Of a DNA stretch of 63,368 nucleotides, positions 25,764 through 33,920 are shown piece after piece. Location of the stretch: the NCBI GenBank assembly GCA_900542375.1, contig UQNI01000002.1, positions 1-63,368 on the forward strand, in the 5' to 3' direction. Origin of the DNA: an uncultured Oscillospiraceae bacterium. Lineage in GTDB: Bacteria > Bacillota > Clostridia > Oscillospirales > Acutalibacteraceae. Positions within the stretch are counted from its first letter, which is position 1, and each line of letters starts with the position of its first letter. Position numbers and translations under genes: made by a program. Under the pieces are notes generated by a model. It did no database searches, had not been told where the DNA came from, and worked only from the letters and a program-made list of their open reading frames with translations.

Positions 25764-27431
25764 ATGCTTACAGACATCGAAATTGCCCAACAGGCAAACA
25801 TACTTCCTATTCGAGAAATTGCGTCAAAGCTCGGATTAACGGAAGATGACTACGAACCATATGGTAAGTACAAAGCGAAATTAACAGAAGAATTGTTCCA
25901 AAAATTGGAGAACAAACAGGACGGTAAATTGATTTTGGTTACCGCCATTAATCCAACACCGGCAGGCGAAGGTAAAACAACCACTACGACCGGTTTAGGT
26001 CAAGCAATGCATAAGATCGGAAAAAATGCTGTCATTGCTCTGCGTGAACCTTCTTTAGGCCCTGTATTTGGTGTAAAAGGCGGCGCAGCAGGCGGTGGAT
26101 ATGCACAGGTGCTTCCAATGGAAGACATTAATTTGCATTTTACAGGCGATATGCATGCAATTACTGCTGCCAATAATTTATTGTGTGCTTTATTGGACAA
26201 TCATATTCAGCAAGGCAATGTATTGGGAATTGATGCGCGAAGAATCAATGTAACCCGTTGCATGGATATGAATGACCGCGCTTTGAGAAGCGTTGTAGTA
26301 GGTCTGGGAGGAAAGCCAAACGGTTTTGTGCGTGAAGATGGATTCTGCATTACAGTTGCCAGTGAGGTTATGGCTATTTTGTGTCTTGCAGAGGATTTGG
26401 ATGATTTAAAAGAACGTTTGGGAAATATTTTGGTAGCGTATTCTTATGACAACAAACCAATTTATGCTCGTGATTTAAATGCCAACGGAGCTATGGCTGT
26501 ATTGCTGAAAGAAGCAATCAAACCAAACTTGGTTCAAACTTTGGAAGGTACCCCTGTAATTATGCACGGCGGTCCTTTTGCCAATATTGCGCACGGATGC
26601 AACTCTGTACGAGCAACCAAACTGGCTTTGAAATTGGGTGACTACTGTATTACAGAAGCAGGCTTTGGCTCAGACCTTGGTGCGGAGAAATTTTTTGACA
26701 TCAAATGCCGATATGCCGGTTTAAAACCAAGCGCAGTTGTTTTGGTGGCAACAGCTCGTGCATTGAAATACAACGGAGGCGTTCCCAAAACAGAAACGGC
26801 TCATGAGAATTTGGAAGCATTGAAAAAAGGAATTATCAATCTTGGTGCCCACATTGACAATATGAGAAAATACGGTGTTCCTGTTGTAGTTGCAATTAAT
26901 CGTTTTCATACAGACAGTGATGCCGAATTACAATTCATTGAAGATTATTGTCGCGAACATAATGCGGAGTTTGCGTTGTCCGAAGTATTTGCAAAAGGCG
27001 GAGAAGGCGGAATTGAACTTGCTGAAAAAGTATGCAAAGCAGCAGAACAAGGTTCTGATTTCCAACCATTGTACGATACAGATTTGACTATCAAAGAGAA
27101 ACTCAACCGCATTGCAACAGAAATCTATGGTGCAAGTGAAGTTGTGTTTACAAAAAAAGCAGAAACTTCTTTACAGGCAATTGCTGCTTTGGGAGGAGAT
27201 ACCTTGCCGGTTTGTGTAGCAAAAACACAATACTCTTTGTCAGATGACCCTACTTTATTGGGACGTCCGGAAGGCTTTAAAATTACAATTAAAGATTTGC
27301 GTCTGTCCAATGGCGCCGGATTTGTTGTTGCGTATGCAGGTGATATTATGATTATGCCCGGTTTGCCAAAAGTACCGGCAGCAAATAAAATTGATGTAGA
27401 TAATAACGGAGTAGTTTCCGGGTTATTTTAA
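25764..27431 (+). CDS. fhs: Formate--tetrahydrofolate ligase
   Basis: The 555-residue enzyme carries the ATP site TAINPTPAGEGKTTTTTGLGQA and the conserved REPSLGPVFGVKGGAAGGGYAQV and EAGFGSDLGAEKFFDIKCR segments. It makes 10-formyl-THF from formate, THF and ATP, the one-carbon entry of acetogenic and purinogenic clostridia. The length is normal. An AAGGAG site lies before ATG 25764. No other Wood-Ljungdahl gene is in the window, so a role in purine and formyl-Met supply is equally likely. Confidence 0.97.
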   Translation: MLTDIEIAQQANILPIREIASKLGLTEDDYEPYGKYKAKLTEELFQKLENKQDGKLILVTAINPTPAGEGKTTTTTGLGQAMHKIGKNAVIALREPSLGPVFGVKGGAAGGGYAQVLPMEDINLHFTGDMHAITAANNLLCALLDNHIQQGNVLGIDARRINVTRCMDMNDRALRSVVVGLGGKPNGFVREDGFCITVASEVMAILCLAEDLDDLKERLGNILVAYSYDNKPIYARDLNANGAMAVLLKEAIKPNLVQTLEGTPVIMHGGPFANIAHGCNSVRATKLALKLGDYCITEAGFGSDLGAEKFFDIKCRYAGLKPSAVVLVATARALKYNGGVPKTETAHENLEALKKGIINLGAHIDNMRKYGVPVVVAINRFHTDSDAELQFIEDYCREHNAEFALSEVFAKGGEGGIELAEKVCKAAEQGSDFQPLYDTDLTIKEKLNRIATEIYGASEVVFTKKAETSLQAIAALGGDTLPVCVAKTQYSLSDDPTLLGRPEGFKITIKDLRLSNGAGFVVAYAGDIMIMPGLPKVPAANKIDVDNNGVVSGLF

Positions 27432-27458
27432 TGATATAATTAGAAAGGAGGTTTTCCC

Positions 27459-27884
27459 TTGTCACAATTTTTGAGCCATTCTCCGGCAGAAACAGAAGAT
27501 TTTGGCTTTCGTTTGGCACAACAGTTAAAAGGCGGAGAAGTCATTGCCATGTATGGCGGAATGGGAATGGGGAAAACAGCCTTTACAAGAGGTTTGGCAC
27601 GAGGATTGGGGATAGAATATGGTATATCCAGCCCTACCTTTGCTTTGGTACATGAATACACAGGAAGATTGACGGTCTATCACTTTGATATGTTTCGTGT
27701 GGAGAGTTGGGATGATTTGTACTCCACAGGCTTTTATGACTATTTGGAAACAGACGCTGTTTTGGTGATAGAATGGAGCGAACATATAGAAGAAGCTTTG
27801 CCAAAGGATTGCATTAAAATTCAAATTGCACTTGGCGCGCATGAAAATGAACGGATATTTACCGTAGAGGGAGGCAACTTATGA
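27459..27884 (+). CDS. tsaE: tRNA threonylcarbamoyladenosine biosynthesis ATPase TsaE
   Basis: The 141-residue P-loop protein has Walker A GGMGMGKTAFTRG, the family motif ISSPTFALVHEYTG and VLVIEWSEHIEEALP. TsaE works with TsaB and TsaD in t6A synthesis on tRNAs that read ANN codons. The start is TTG 27459 with AAGGAGG upstream. It overlaps tsaB by 4 nt, which indicates coupled translation. Confidence 0.95.
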   Translation: MSQFLSHSPAETEDFGFRLAQQLKGGEVIAMYGGMGMGKTAFTRGLARGLGIEYGISSPTFALVHEYTGRLTVYHFDMFRVESWDDLYSTGFYDYLETDAVLVIEWSEHIEEALPKDCIKIQIALGAHENERIFTVEGGNL

Positions 27885-28594
27885 AAATACTGGCGCTGGA
27901 TTCCTCAGCGGTATCGGCTTCGGCAGCTGTTTTAGATGATGATAAAGTATTGGGTGAATTTTTTATCAATACAAAGCAGACGCACAGCCAAACACTGATG
28001 CCTATGGTTCAGCAAGTGTTAACCCAAACAAAAACAAGTTTGGAGGAAATGGATTTATTTGCTGTTTCTGCGGGGCCCGGCTCTTTTACGGGAGTGCGCA
28101 TTGGTGTGGCATGTGTAAAAGGAATGGCATTTGCACAAAATAAGCCTTGCATTGGTGTATCCACGTTAGAAGCAATGGCGTATCCGCTTTCTATGTTAAA
28201 CGGCATTATATGCGCAGTGATGGATGCAAGATGCCAGCAAGTTTATCATGCTTTGTTTCGTGTGAACGGAATTGAAGTGGAACGCATTTGTGACGATTGT
28301 GCGGTTGCAATCAGCGATTTGGCGGAATCTTTAAAACAATATTCCAATGAAACCATATATTTGGTTGGGGATGGTGCAAAACTATGTTATGAATCGGAAG
28401 CGTTTCAGCCATTGCAGGTACGGCTTGTTGCCGAACATTTACAATATCAGCGTGCAGTGGGAGTGGCACAATGTGCTGCCCTGCATTTAAAACAAGAGGA
28501 CTGCACAGTAACAGCAGAACAATTGGCACCCGTTTATTTACGGTTGCCACAAGCAGAACGTGAGTTAAAAAAGAAGTTGGAGGGTACAACATGA
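27881..28594 (+). CDS. tsaB: t6A synthesis subunit TsaB
   Basis: The 237-residue ASKHA-fold protein starts MKILALDSSAVSASAAVL and carries SAGPGSFTGVRIGVACVKGMA, the TsaB signature. TsaB supports TsaD in threonylcarbamoyl transfer. It overlaps tsaE upstream and rpiB downstream by 4 nt each. The frequent third partner rimI is absent here. Confidence 0.95.
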   Translation: MKILALDSSAVSASAAVLDDDKVLGEFFINTKQTHSQTLMPMVQQVLTQTKTSLEEMDLFAVSAGPGSFTGVRIGVACVKGMAFAQNKPCIGVSTLEAMAYPLSMLNGIICAVMDARCQQVYHALFRVNGIEVERICDDCAVAISDLAESLKQYSNETIYLVGDGAKLCYESEAFQPLQVRLVAEHLQYQRAVGVAQCAALHLKQEDCTVTAEQLAPVYLRLPQAERELKKKLEGTT

Positions 28595-29034
28595 TAGCGT
28601 TGGGAGCAGACCATGGCGGTTTTTTGTTGAAAGAAGCAATCAAAGCCTATTTGGAGCAAGAAAATATTGCATACCATGATTTTGGAACCTACAGTGAAGA
28701 TTCTGTAGACTATGCGCCGATTGCAGAGCAAGTAGCACATGCGGTTGCAAACGGAGAGGCGGAAAAAGGCATTCTTTGCTGCGGTACCGGAATCGGCATT
28801 TCCATTGCAGCCAATAAAGTAAAAGGAATCCGTGCGGCTGTGGTAACCAATGCATTCTGTGCAAAAGCAACACGCGAGCATAACGATGCAAATATCCTTT
28901 GCATGGGCGGCCGTGTCATTACAGAAAAAGATGCTGTCGAGTTTACAAAGATATTTTTAACCACAGAATTTGAAGGCGGACGCCACCAAAGAAGAATTGA
29001 CCAAATTGCTGCGATTGAGCAGGAAAACCAATAA
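28591..29034 (+). CDS. rpiB: Ribose-5-phosphate isomerase B
   Basis: The 147-residue LacA/RpiB family protein starts MIALGADHGGFLLKEAIK and has the catalytic-site segment GILCCGTGIGISIAANKVKGIRAA plus REHNDANILCMGGR. It interconverts ribose-5-phosphate and ribulose-5-phosphate in the pentose phosphate pathway. ATG overlaps the tsaB stop, so it is the last gene of the tsaE-tsaB-rpiB operon. Confidence 0.93.
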   Translation: MIALGADHGGFLLKEAIKAYLEQENIAYHDFGTYSEDSVDYAPIAEQVAHAVANGEAEKGILCCGTGIGISIAANKVKGIRAAVVTNAFCAKATREHNDANILCMGGRVITEKDAVEFTKIFLTTEFEGGRHQRRIDQIAAIEQENQ

Positions 29035-29074
29035 AAAAGAAGCTGTCATCTGAAAAGATGACAGCTTCTTTTTT
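29033..29074. terminator. Bidirectional terminator after rpiB
   Basis: AAAAAAGAAGCTGTCATC and its complement (29057-29074) form an 18-bp stem. It separates rpiB from a convergent gene. Confidence 0.92.
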
Positions 29075-30002
29075 ATGCCAGTGTTTCAAGAAACGTTTGA
29101 TATGCTTCGTTATTGTTTGGCTTTTCTGTAATTGTTGTGTGGAATAAAGAAAAGTTTTCCACATGTTTTACGGTATCTTCCGGTTCAATGCGATACAAAG
29201 GACTTTGTACTGTTAATTCCAAGAAATCTTTACTGCAGTAAACTTGGCTGGAAGCATCATTGTCAGGGTAAACTGCTTTTGCATCATGTACATATCGTTT
29301 CGACAGTACAGTATTGCCGTTTACGTATGAAATCCAACCTTGCATATTGTTGTATCCTATTTTAAAAGGATAATCCATTGATGCGTCTTGTTGAACAGTC
29401 ATGAAATCACTGTGCATATCAAACCGTGGGTCGTGCAGTCTTGTAAAAGGCCAGTATACATAAACGCGGTCTGCTACAAAGAATTCATTGCCTTGGTTTT
29501 GAGGCAGTACAGCAAATCCGCCCGGTTTTACCATAGTGCTGGTACACAAAGCTACACGCTGTGTATCAGCGGAATGATTGGCAGCAGTATGCACAATCAT
29601 AAAGTCAGAACCTGTTTCTCCTAACATAATTTTATAGGATAATTGAAGACCTGAAGTTTTTTGTGTGGGAGCTTGGAAAAGAACGCCGTCGTCATCCATG
29701 CTGTACACAACAGCTTCGTTGTCAGGATAGCGTGCTTCCGGCAAATGGGACGGACTTAAATAAAAGCGGTGTCCTCCATATAGATAATGATACGCTGTTT
29801 GTCCGCATATTTGAGAAATTTCATTGTTTAGAAAGAAGTGTTTTTGCTCTTTGTCTTGAAATAAAACATTTTCTTCGCCGATAAAGCCTAAATATACAAT
29901 ACGAGGACCTTTTTCTACCGTAACAATCATTTCAATGGTCTGATTGCTCATTGAAATGCAAGAACCATAATTTTCATAGTTGATTTCTTTGATATTAGTC
30001 AT
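29073..30002 (-). CDS. DUF4380-like (mutarotase-fold) protein
   Basis: The 309-residue soluble protein opens YGSCISMSNQTIEMIVTVEKGPRIVYLGFIGEENVLF, the pattern of the DUF4380 family, which is related to aldose-1-epimerase-like beta sandwiches. A GGHRFYLSPSH segment could form a sugar site. No signal peptide is present, so it is cytoplasmic. Its start lies 6 nt behind the tmcAL stop, so the two genes probably share a transcript. The function is unknown; sugar binding or epimerisation is a guess. Confidence 0.65.
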   Translation of the reverse strand: MTNIKEINYENYGSCISMSNQTIEMIVTVEKGPRIVYLGFIGEENVLFQDKEQKHFFLNNEISQICGQTAYHYLYGGHRFYLSPSHLPEARYPDNEAVVYSMDDDGVLFQAPTQKTSGLQLSYKIMLGETGSDFMIVHTAANHSADTQRVALCTSTMVKPGGFAVLPQNQGNEFFVADRVYVYWPFTRLHDPRFDMHSDFMTVQQDASMDYPFKIGYNNMQGWISYVNGNTVLSKRYVHDAKAVYPDNDASSQVYCSKDFLELTVQSPLYRIEPEDTVKHVENFSLFHTTITEKPNNNEAYQTFLETLA

Positions 30003-30008
30003 AGTGAA

Positions 30009-31229
30009 TCACCTTTCGTTGCATAACGCGGTTACAATACCTTGTGTGAATTCTTTGCCACAGGGTTGCACCTGCGGAGTGGATAATCCATATAAATCCG
30101 TCGCAGTTGTTTCCAATTCAAACAGTGTTTTTGCGTACGGTGATAACTTTCTCAATTGATTGTACTGAGTAATGATTGGCAAGGAAGCTGTTTGTTTTAT
30201 AAGGGACAGCAGTTCTTTTCCTTTTTGGTTAAAACCCAGCACATGCAAATATGGAGGAGGCGTTTGCGTATAAGCTGCCTGTATATTTAAAAATGCACAA
30301 AGTGTAATACGGCGAATACGCGCATGCGTATAACGTTTTGTTTTTACGTATGCATAAAAATCGGTTAATGAGACAGCTGTTTTTGCCGCTTTATATAGTC
30401 TATGCTCCAACCCTTCGGAAACGTCAGGTAAATTTGCAAATTCTTGCAATGTCATTGTTCTTAATTTTGCCAGAATTGCTCTTTCTAAGCGTTGTATAGA
30501 AGCAGGAGCTGTTTTATTTTGAATTGCACTTGCCAAATATGGATAAGTTTCTTTTGGAATATAAGTAGCATACTCCTGATTTTGTTCCATCATACGTCGA
30601 ATTTGGGAGGCAGATGCAATTTTTTTTGGCGGAAGTGAAATGTCATGATGTGAAGCACCGATTCTTTTTATGGTAAATGGACGAATTGTCGAATTGATAT
30701 CTTTTAATGCGTTACAATAAGCAATGGCAAGAATATTATTTGGATGTTCCAATAAAGAAGCGGTCTTCTGATTTGTAAGAGACAACAAAGCCGCCTGGCG
30801 TGCAGACGCAAAAGTGACTCCTTTTTGCAGCTCAACTTGTAGTGCTTGAGAAAATTGTTCTGTTCTTAATATGTCAGCAACCGCAGACAGCGCTTCAATA
30901 TCGCCGCATTCGCTGCCAAAACTTAATTGATGAACACACCCCAATGCATTAACAATGGATACACCTCCTGCAGCAAATGTTTCTGCGCCTGCAACAACCC
31001 ATGGAAGCGGTAGTTCAATCACCAAATCGACACCTGCGCTTAAAGCCGTTTTTGTACGTACCCATTTATCAAAACAGGCAGGCTCTCCTCTTTGTACAAA
31101 ATTTCCACTCATAATTGCTACAATATGAGTTGCCCCGGCTTGTCTAGTTTGCACAATGAGTGATTGATGCCCCAGATGATAAGGATTAAATTCGGAAATT
31201 ATACCAGAAATTTTAAAATTTTGCGTCAT
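30009..31229 (-). CDS. tmcAL: tRNA(Met) cytidine acetate ligase (TmcAL/YlbM)
   Basis: The 406-residue nucleotidyltransferase-fold protein has ISEFNPYHLGHQ (HxGH ATP-binding motif), MSGNFVQRGEPACFDKWVRTKTAL and VDLVIELPLPW, the hallmarks of YlbM/TmcAL. In Bacillus it adenylates acetate and acetylates C34 of elongator tRNA-Met. It diverges from ackA, an arrangement that joins an acetate-using enzyme to acetate metabolism. Confidence 0.92.
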   Translation of the reverse strand: MTQNFKISGIISEFNPYHLGHQSLIVQTRQAGATHIVAIMSGNFVQRGEPACFDKWVRTKTALSAGVDLVIELPLPWVVAGAETFAAGGVSIVNALGCVHQLSFGSECGDIEALSAVADILRTEQFSQALQVELQKGVTFASARQAALLSLTNQKTASLLEHPNNILAIAYCNALKDINSTIRPFTIKRIGASHHDISLPPKKIASASQIRRMMEQNQEYATYIPKETYPYLASAIQNKTAPASIQRLERAILAKLRTMTLQEFANLPDVSEGLEHRLYKAAKTAVSLTDFYAYVKTKRYTHARIRRITLCAFLNIQAAYTQTPPPYLHVLGFNQKGKELLSLIKQTASLPIITQYNQLRKLSPYAKTLFELETTATDLYGLSTPQVQPCGKEFTQGIVTALCNER

Positions 31230-31246
31230 TTTTTAATCAAAAATCC

Positions 31247-31275
31247 TTGAATTTTATTATTGTTTATAATATAGT
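31247..31275 (+). promoter_or_regulatory. ackA promoter
   Basis: TTGAAT (31247-31252) and TATAGT (31270-31275) are separated by 17 nt. They lie about 60 nt before the start codon. Confidence 0.6.
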
Positions 31276-31335
31276 ATAGTGTATATGATTCCTGACTTAG
31301 ATTCAATAGTTAATTAACCTATAGGGGGAAAAACA

Positions 31336-32559
31336 ATGAAAATTTTGGTCATTAATGCAGGTAGTTCTTCTCTGAAATATCAATTGATTGATATGGAAAA
31401 TGAATCCGTTGCTGCAAAAGGTATTTGTGAACGTATCGGAATGAATGACGGTATTTTTTCACATAAAACATTTGACGGAAGAGAGAAAAATCTAACCACA
31501 GATATGGAAGATCATACACAGGCATTCCAATTGGTAAAAGACGCTTTGATTGACGACGAAGTAGGCGTTATTCAAAGTTTAAATGAAGTTGCTGCCATTG
31601 GACATCGTGTTGTGCAAGGTGGTTCTATTTTCAGTAAATCTGTTTTAATTACAGATGATGTACTAAAAGGCATTGAATCACTAAATCCTTTGGCACCGCT
31701 ACATAATCCTGCTCATGTGCAAGGAATTCGTGCATGCCAAGACGTTTTTGGTACAGAGGTTCCTCAGGTTGCCGTATTTGATACAGCCTTCCATTCCACA
31801 ATGCCACCAAAATCTTATACATTTGCAATTCCTTATGAATATTATGAGAAATATGCTGTACGCCGCTATGGTTTCCATGGAACTTCTCATAAATATGTCA
31901 GCCATCGCTGTGCGGAAATTATGGGGAAACCGATTGATAAATTAAAACTGATTACCTGTCATTTAGGTAACGGCTCTTCCATTACAGCTGTACAGGACGG
32001 ACATGTTTTGGATACCACTATGGGTTTAACTCCATTGGATGGTTTTATGATGGGTACCCGCTCCGGCACGCTGGACCCTTCCGTTGTAACCTTCATCATG
32101 GAAAAAGAGAATTTAACGCCAAAAGAAATGGACAATATTTTAAATAAAAAATCCGGTTTGCTGGGTGTTTCAGGTGTGTCCAGCGATGCTCGTGACGTTG
32201 CACAGGCAGTAGTAGAAGGCAATCCAAGAGCTGTTTTGGCACAGGAAATGTTGGTATACCAAATTGTAAAATATATCGGTGCGTTTGCGGCTGCCATGAA
32301 TGGCGTTGATGCCATTGTATTTACAGCAGGTTTGGGAGAAAACCATGTCATTGTACGCCAAAGAGTATGTGAGTCTTTAAAATATTTAGGTGTTACTCCT
32401 GATATTAATTTAAATGAAAAAATGACTCGCGGCAATGAAGGTAAAATTACAACAGAAAACTCAACGGTAGACGTATACGTCATTCCAACCAATGAAGAAT
32501 TGGTGATTGCGCGCGATACAAGAAGTATTTTAGAAGCAATGCAATATGCAAATCTTTAA
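31336..32559 (+). CDS. ackA: Acetate kinase
   Basis: The 407-residue kinase has the N-terminal VINAGSSSLKYQL signature, VFDTAFHSTMP, RRYGFHGTSHKYV and ITCHLGNGSSITAV, and the C-terminal VFTAGLGENHVIVR, all diagnostic of AckA. It converts acetyl phosphate and ADP to acetate and ATP, the main ATP-yielding fermentation step. pta is not adjacent, unlike in many clostridia. It is a single gene with its own promoter and terminator. Confidence 0.97.
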   Translation: MKILVINAGSSSLKYQLIDMENESVAAKGICERIGMNDGIFSHKTFDGREKNLTTDMEDHTQAFQLVKDALIDDEVGVIQSLNEVAAIGHRVVQGGSIFSKSVLITDDVLKGIESLNPLAPLHNPAHVQGIRACQDVFGTEVPQVAVFDTAFHSTMPPKSYTFAIPYEYYEKYAVRRYGFHGTSHKYVSHRCAEIMGKPIDKLKLITCHLGNGSSITAVQDGHVLDTTMGLTPLDGFMMGTRSGTLDPSVVTFIMEKENLTPKEMDNILNKKSGLLGVSGVSSDARDVAQAVVEGNPRAVLAQEMLVYQIVKYIGAFAAAMNGVDAIVFTAGLGENHVIVRQRVCESLKYLGVTPDINLNEKMTRGNEGKITTENSTVDVYVIPTNEELVIARDTRSILEAMQYANL

Positions 32560-32561
32560 TG

Positions 32562-32603
32562 AAAAAGCTCCCTACACCATTATTGGTGTAGGGAGCTTTT
32601 TTT
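32562..32603. terminator. ackA terminator
   Basis: AAAAAGCTCCCTACACCA and its complement flank a 4-nt loop and are followed by a T tract. It also overlaps the stop of the convergent DUF378 gene. Confidence 0.93.
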
Positions 32604-32868
32604 AGCGATGGTGGGGAACGCCTACATCTGTATGCTTTGTATCATGATCGCGGTGTTTTGGTCTGTCCAAAGGAGAATGTTCTCTGAACAAGAAAGAAAT
32701 ACACCAGATGGCTGCAATAGCTACCAAGCAGAATACAATTCGGCTTACAATGGCACCTTGTCCTCCAAACAGGAAGCCAACAATATCAAATTGGAAGATG
32801 CCAATGGAACCCCAGTTAATTCCGCCAATAATTAGCAGAACTAACATAATACAGTCTATAATAAACAT
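32602..32868 (-). CDS. DUF378 family small membrane protein
   Basis: An 88-residue protein with two membrane helices. It starts MFIIDCIMLVLLIIGGINWGSIGIFQFDIVGFLFGG, the DUF378 pattern, and has a second helix IVFCLVAIAAIWCISFLF. A charged His/Asp-rich tail (RPKHRDHDTKHTDVGVPHHR) may bind metal. An upstream in-frame start at 32901 is rejected because AAAGGTG is correctly placed for 32868. The function is unknown. Confidence 0.82.
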   Translation of the reverse strand: MFIIDCIMLVLLIIGGINWGSIGIFQFDIVGFLFGGQGAIVSRIVFCLVAIAAIWCISFLFREHSPLDRPKHRDHDTKHTDVGVPHHR

Positions 32869-32997
32869 TTGCTCACACCTTTCTTTAAACTTGGGTGACA
32901 AAAATGAAATCTTAATATAGAGTGCTCTTTTTTAACAAAAATATACGAAATTTTAAATTTTTTCAATGAATCCTATAAGACAAGTTTACATAAAATA

Positions 32998-33032
32998 AAA
33001 AAAGCCGCTCCTATTGAAAGGAATGGCTTTTT
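32998..33032 (-). terminator. Terminator of the ubiquitin gene
   Basis: On the minus strand AAAAAGCCATTCC and GGAGCGGCTTTTT pair with one mismatch and end in TTTTATTTT. It lies a few nt past the stop at 33038. Confidence 0.8.
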
Positions 33033-33037
33033 GTTTT

Positions 33038-33901
33038 TTATTTTATTTTTTTGATAGATTTTTTTATCACAACAAGGAAACAAAGCACAACGGAAGCGGT
33101 GCACATAACAATGATAATATTGGCATTGCGGGTTTCACCTGTTTTGGGACTTTCCAAAGAAGGAGTTTTTTCCTCACTTTTGTTTTCTGGAATGGAAAGA
33201 GATTCGAGTGTTTGTGTATCAATTGCCCCGCACTGTGTGCAGGTAAAGGTTTTGATGCCTTCAGAATCAATCGTTGGTTCCGTTGTAATACTGCCTTCAT
33301 CCCAACTATGATTTTCTGTAATGGTTTCTCCACAATCACAGGTCTTGTAATGTGTTTGAGAATCGTGTATCTGCCATGTTCCAAACGCATGAGGGACAAC
33401 TTCCGTGATACTGTCTGTGTAGCTGTAATCACATATAGTACAGGTATGTTCTGTAAATCCTTGTTCAAAGTGTGTTGGCGAAATGATGGAATCAGTCATA
33501 ACATGAGAAGCGGAATCACTGACCTCGGTACAGTTTTCGTCCAAACAGATATGAAAATGATAAGTTTCGTCATAGGACCACTCATCTGAAAAGTGATGTG
33601 TTATTTTCAATACAAGATGCAGTGTACTGTCTTTTTGGATGCTGTAATCTTGAAGTGTATTTCCGTCTTCCAATTGTTTTCCGGCAAAAATCAATTTTTG
33701 CTGGTCAGGAGGAATGCCTTCTTTCTCTTGAATTTTTGCTTTTACATCTTCAATTCTGTCCGTTGGTTCTACCTCCAATGTAATATGTTTGCCTGTCAAA
33801 GTTTTTACAAAAATTTGCATTGCCATTGTCGGTACAGTAAAGATAACCATACATATCATCACAACAAAGATAGAAATTATACGTTTGGTTTTCATTTTCA
33901 T
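33038..33901 (-). CDS. Secreted, sortase-anchored protein with an N-terminal ubiquitin domain
   Basis: 287 residues. A signal peptide (residues 1-27, ending VPTMA) is followed at residue 28 by ubiquitin starting MQIFVKTLTGK. Over 72 positions it is identical to human ubiquitin at 61; the 11 differences are T12H, S20T, T22R, N25D, D32E, R42K, R54N, S57Q, N60S, E64D and R72K. All seven lysines and the L8/I44/V70 patch are kept. L73-R74-G75-G76 become I-T-H-H, so it cannot be conjugated or cut as normal ubiquitin. Residues 100-245 are a Cys-rich stalk (ICLDENC, CTIC, CDCG, CTQC). SPKTG (251-255), a membrane helix and a basic tail KKSIKKIK give a sortase signal. AAGGAGA lies upstream of ATG 33901, at a slightly long spacing. 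It follows ispE by 19 nt. Cell-surface display is inferred. Confidence 0.93.
   Translation of the reverse strand: MKMKTKRIISIFVVMICMVIFTVPTMAMQIFVKTLTGKHITLEVEPTDRIEDVKAKIQEKEGIPPDQQKLIFAGKQLEDGNTLQDYSIQKDSTLHLVLKITHHFSDEWSYDETYHFHICLDENCTEVSDSASHVMTDSIISPTHFEQGFTEHTCTICDYSYTDSITEVVPHAFGTWQIHDSQTHYKTCDCGETITENHSWDEGSITTEPTIDSEGIKTFTCTQCGAIDTQTLESLSIPENKSEEKTPSLESPKTGETRNANIIIVMCTASVVLCFLVVIKKSIKKIK
33605..33820 (-). other. Ubiquitin domain segment
   Basis: This is the DNA of ubiquitin positions 1-72 within the surface protein. Met1 (33820-33818) directly follows the predicted signal-peptidase site TMA, so the exported form would begin with the native ubiquitin N-terminus. The base composition looks like the surroundings and no intron-like break is seen. 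Confidence 0.9.
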
Positions 33902-33920
33902 ATTTTTATATGTTCTCCTT

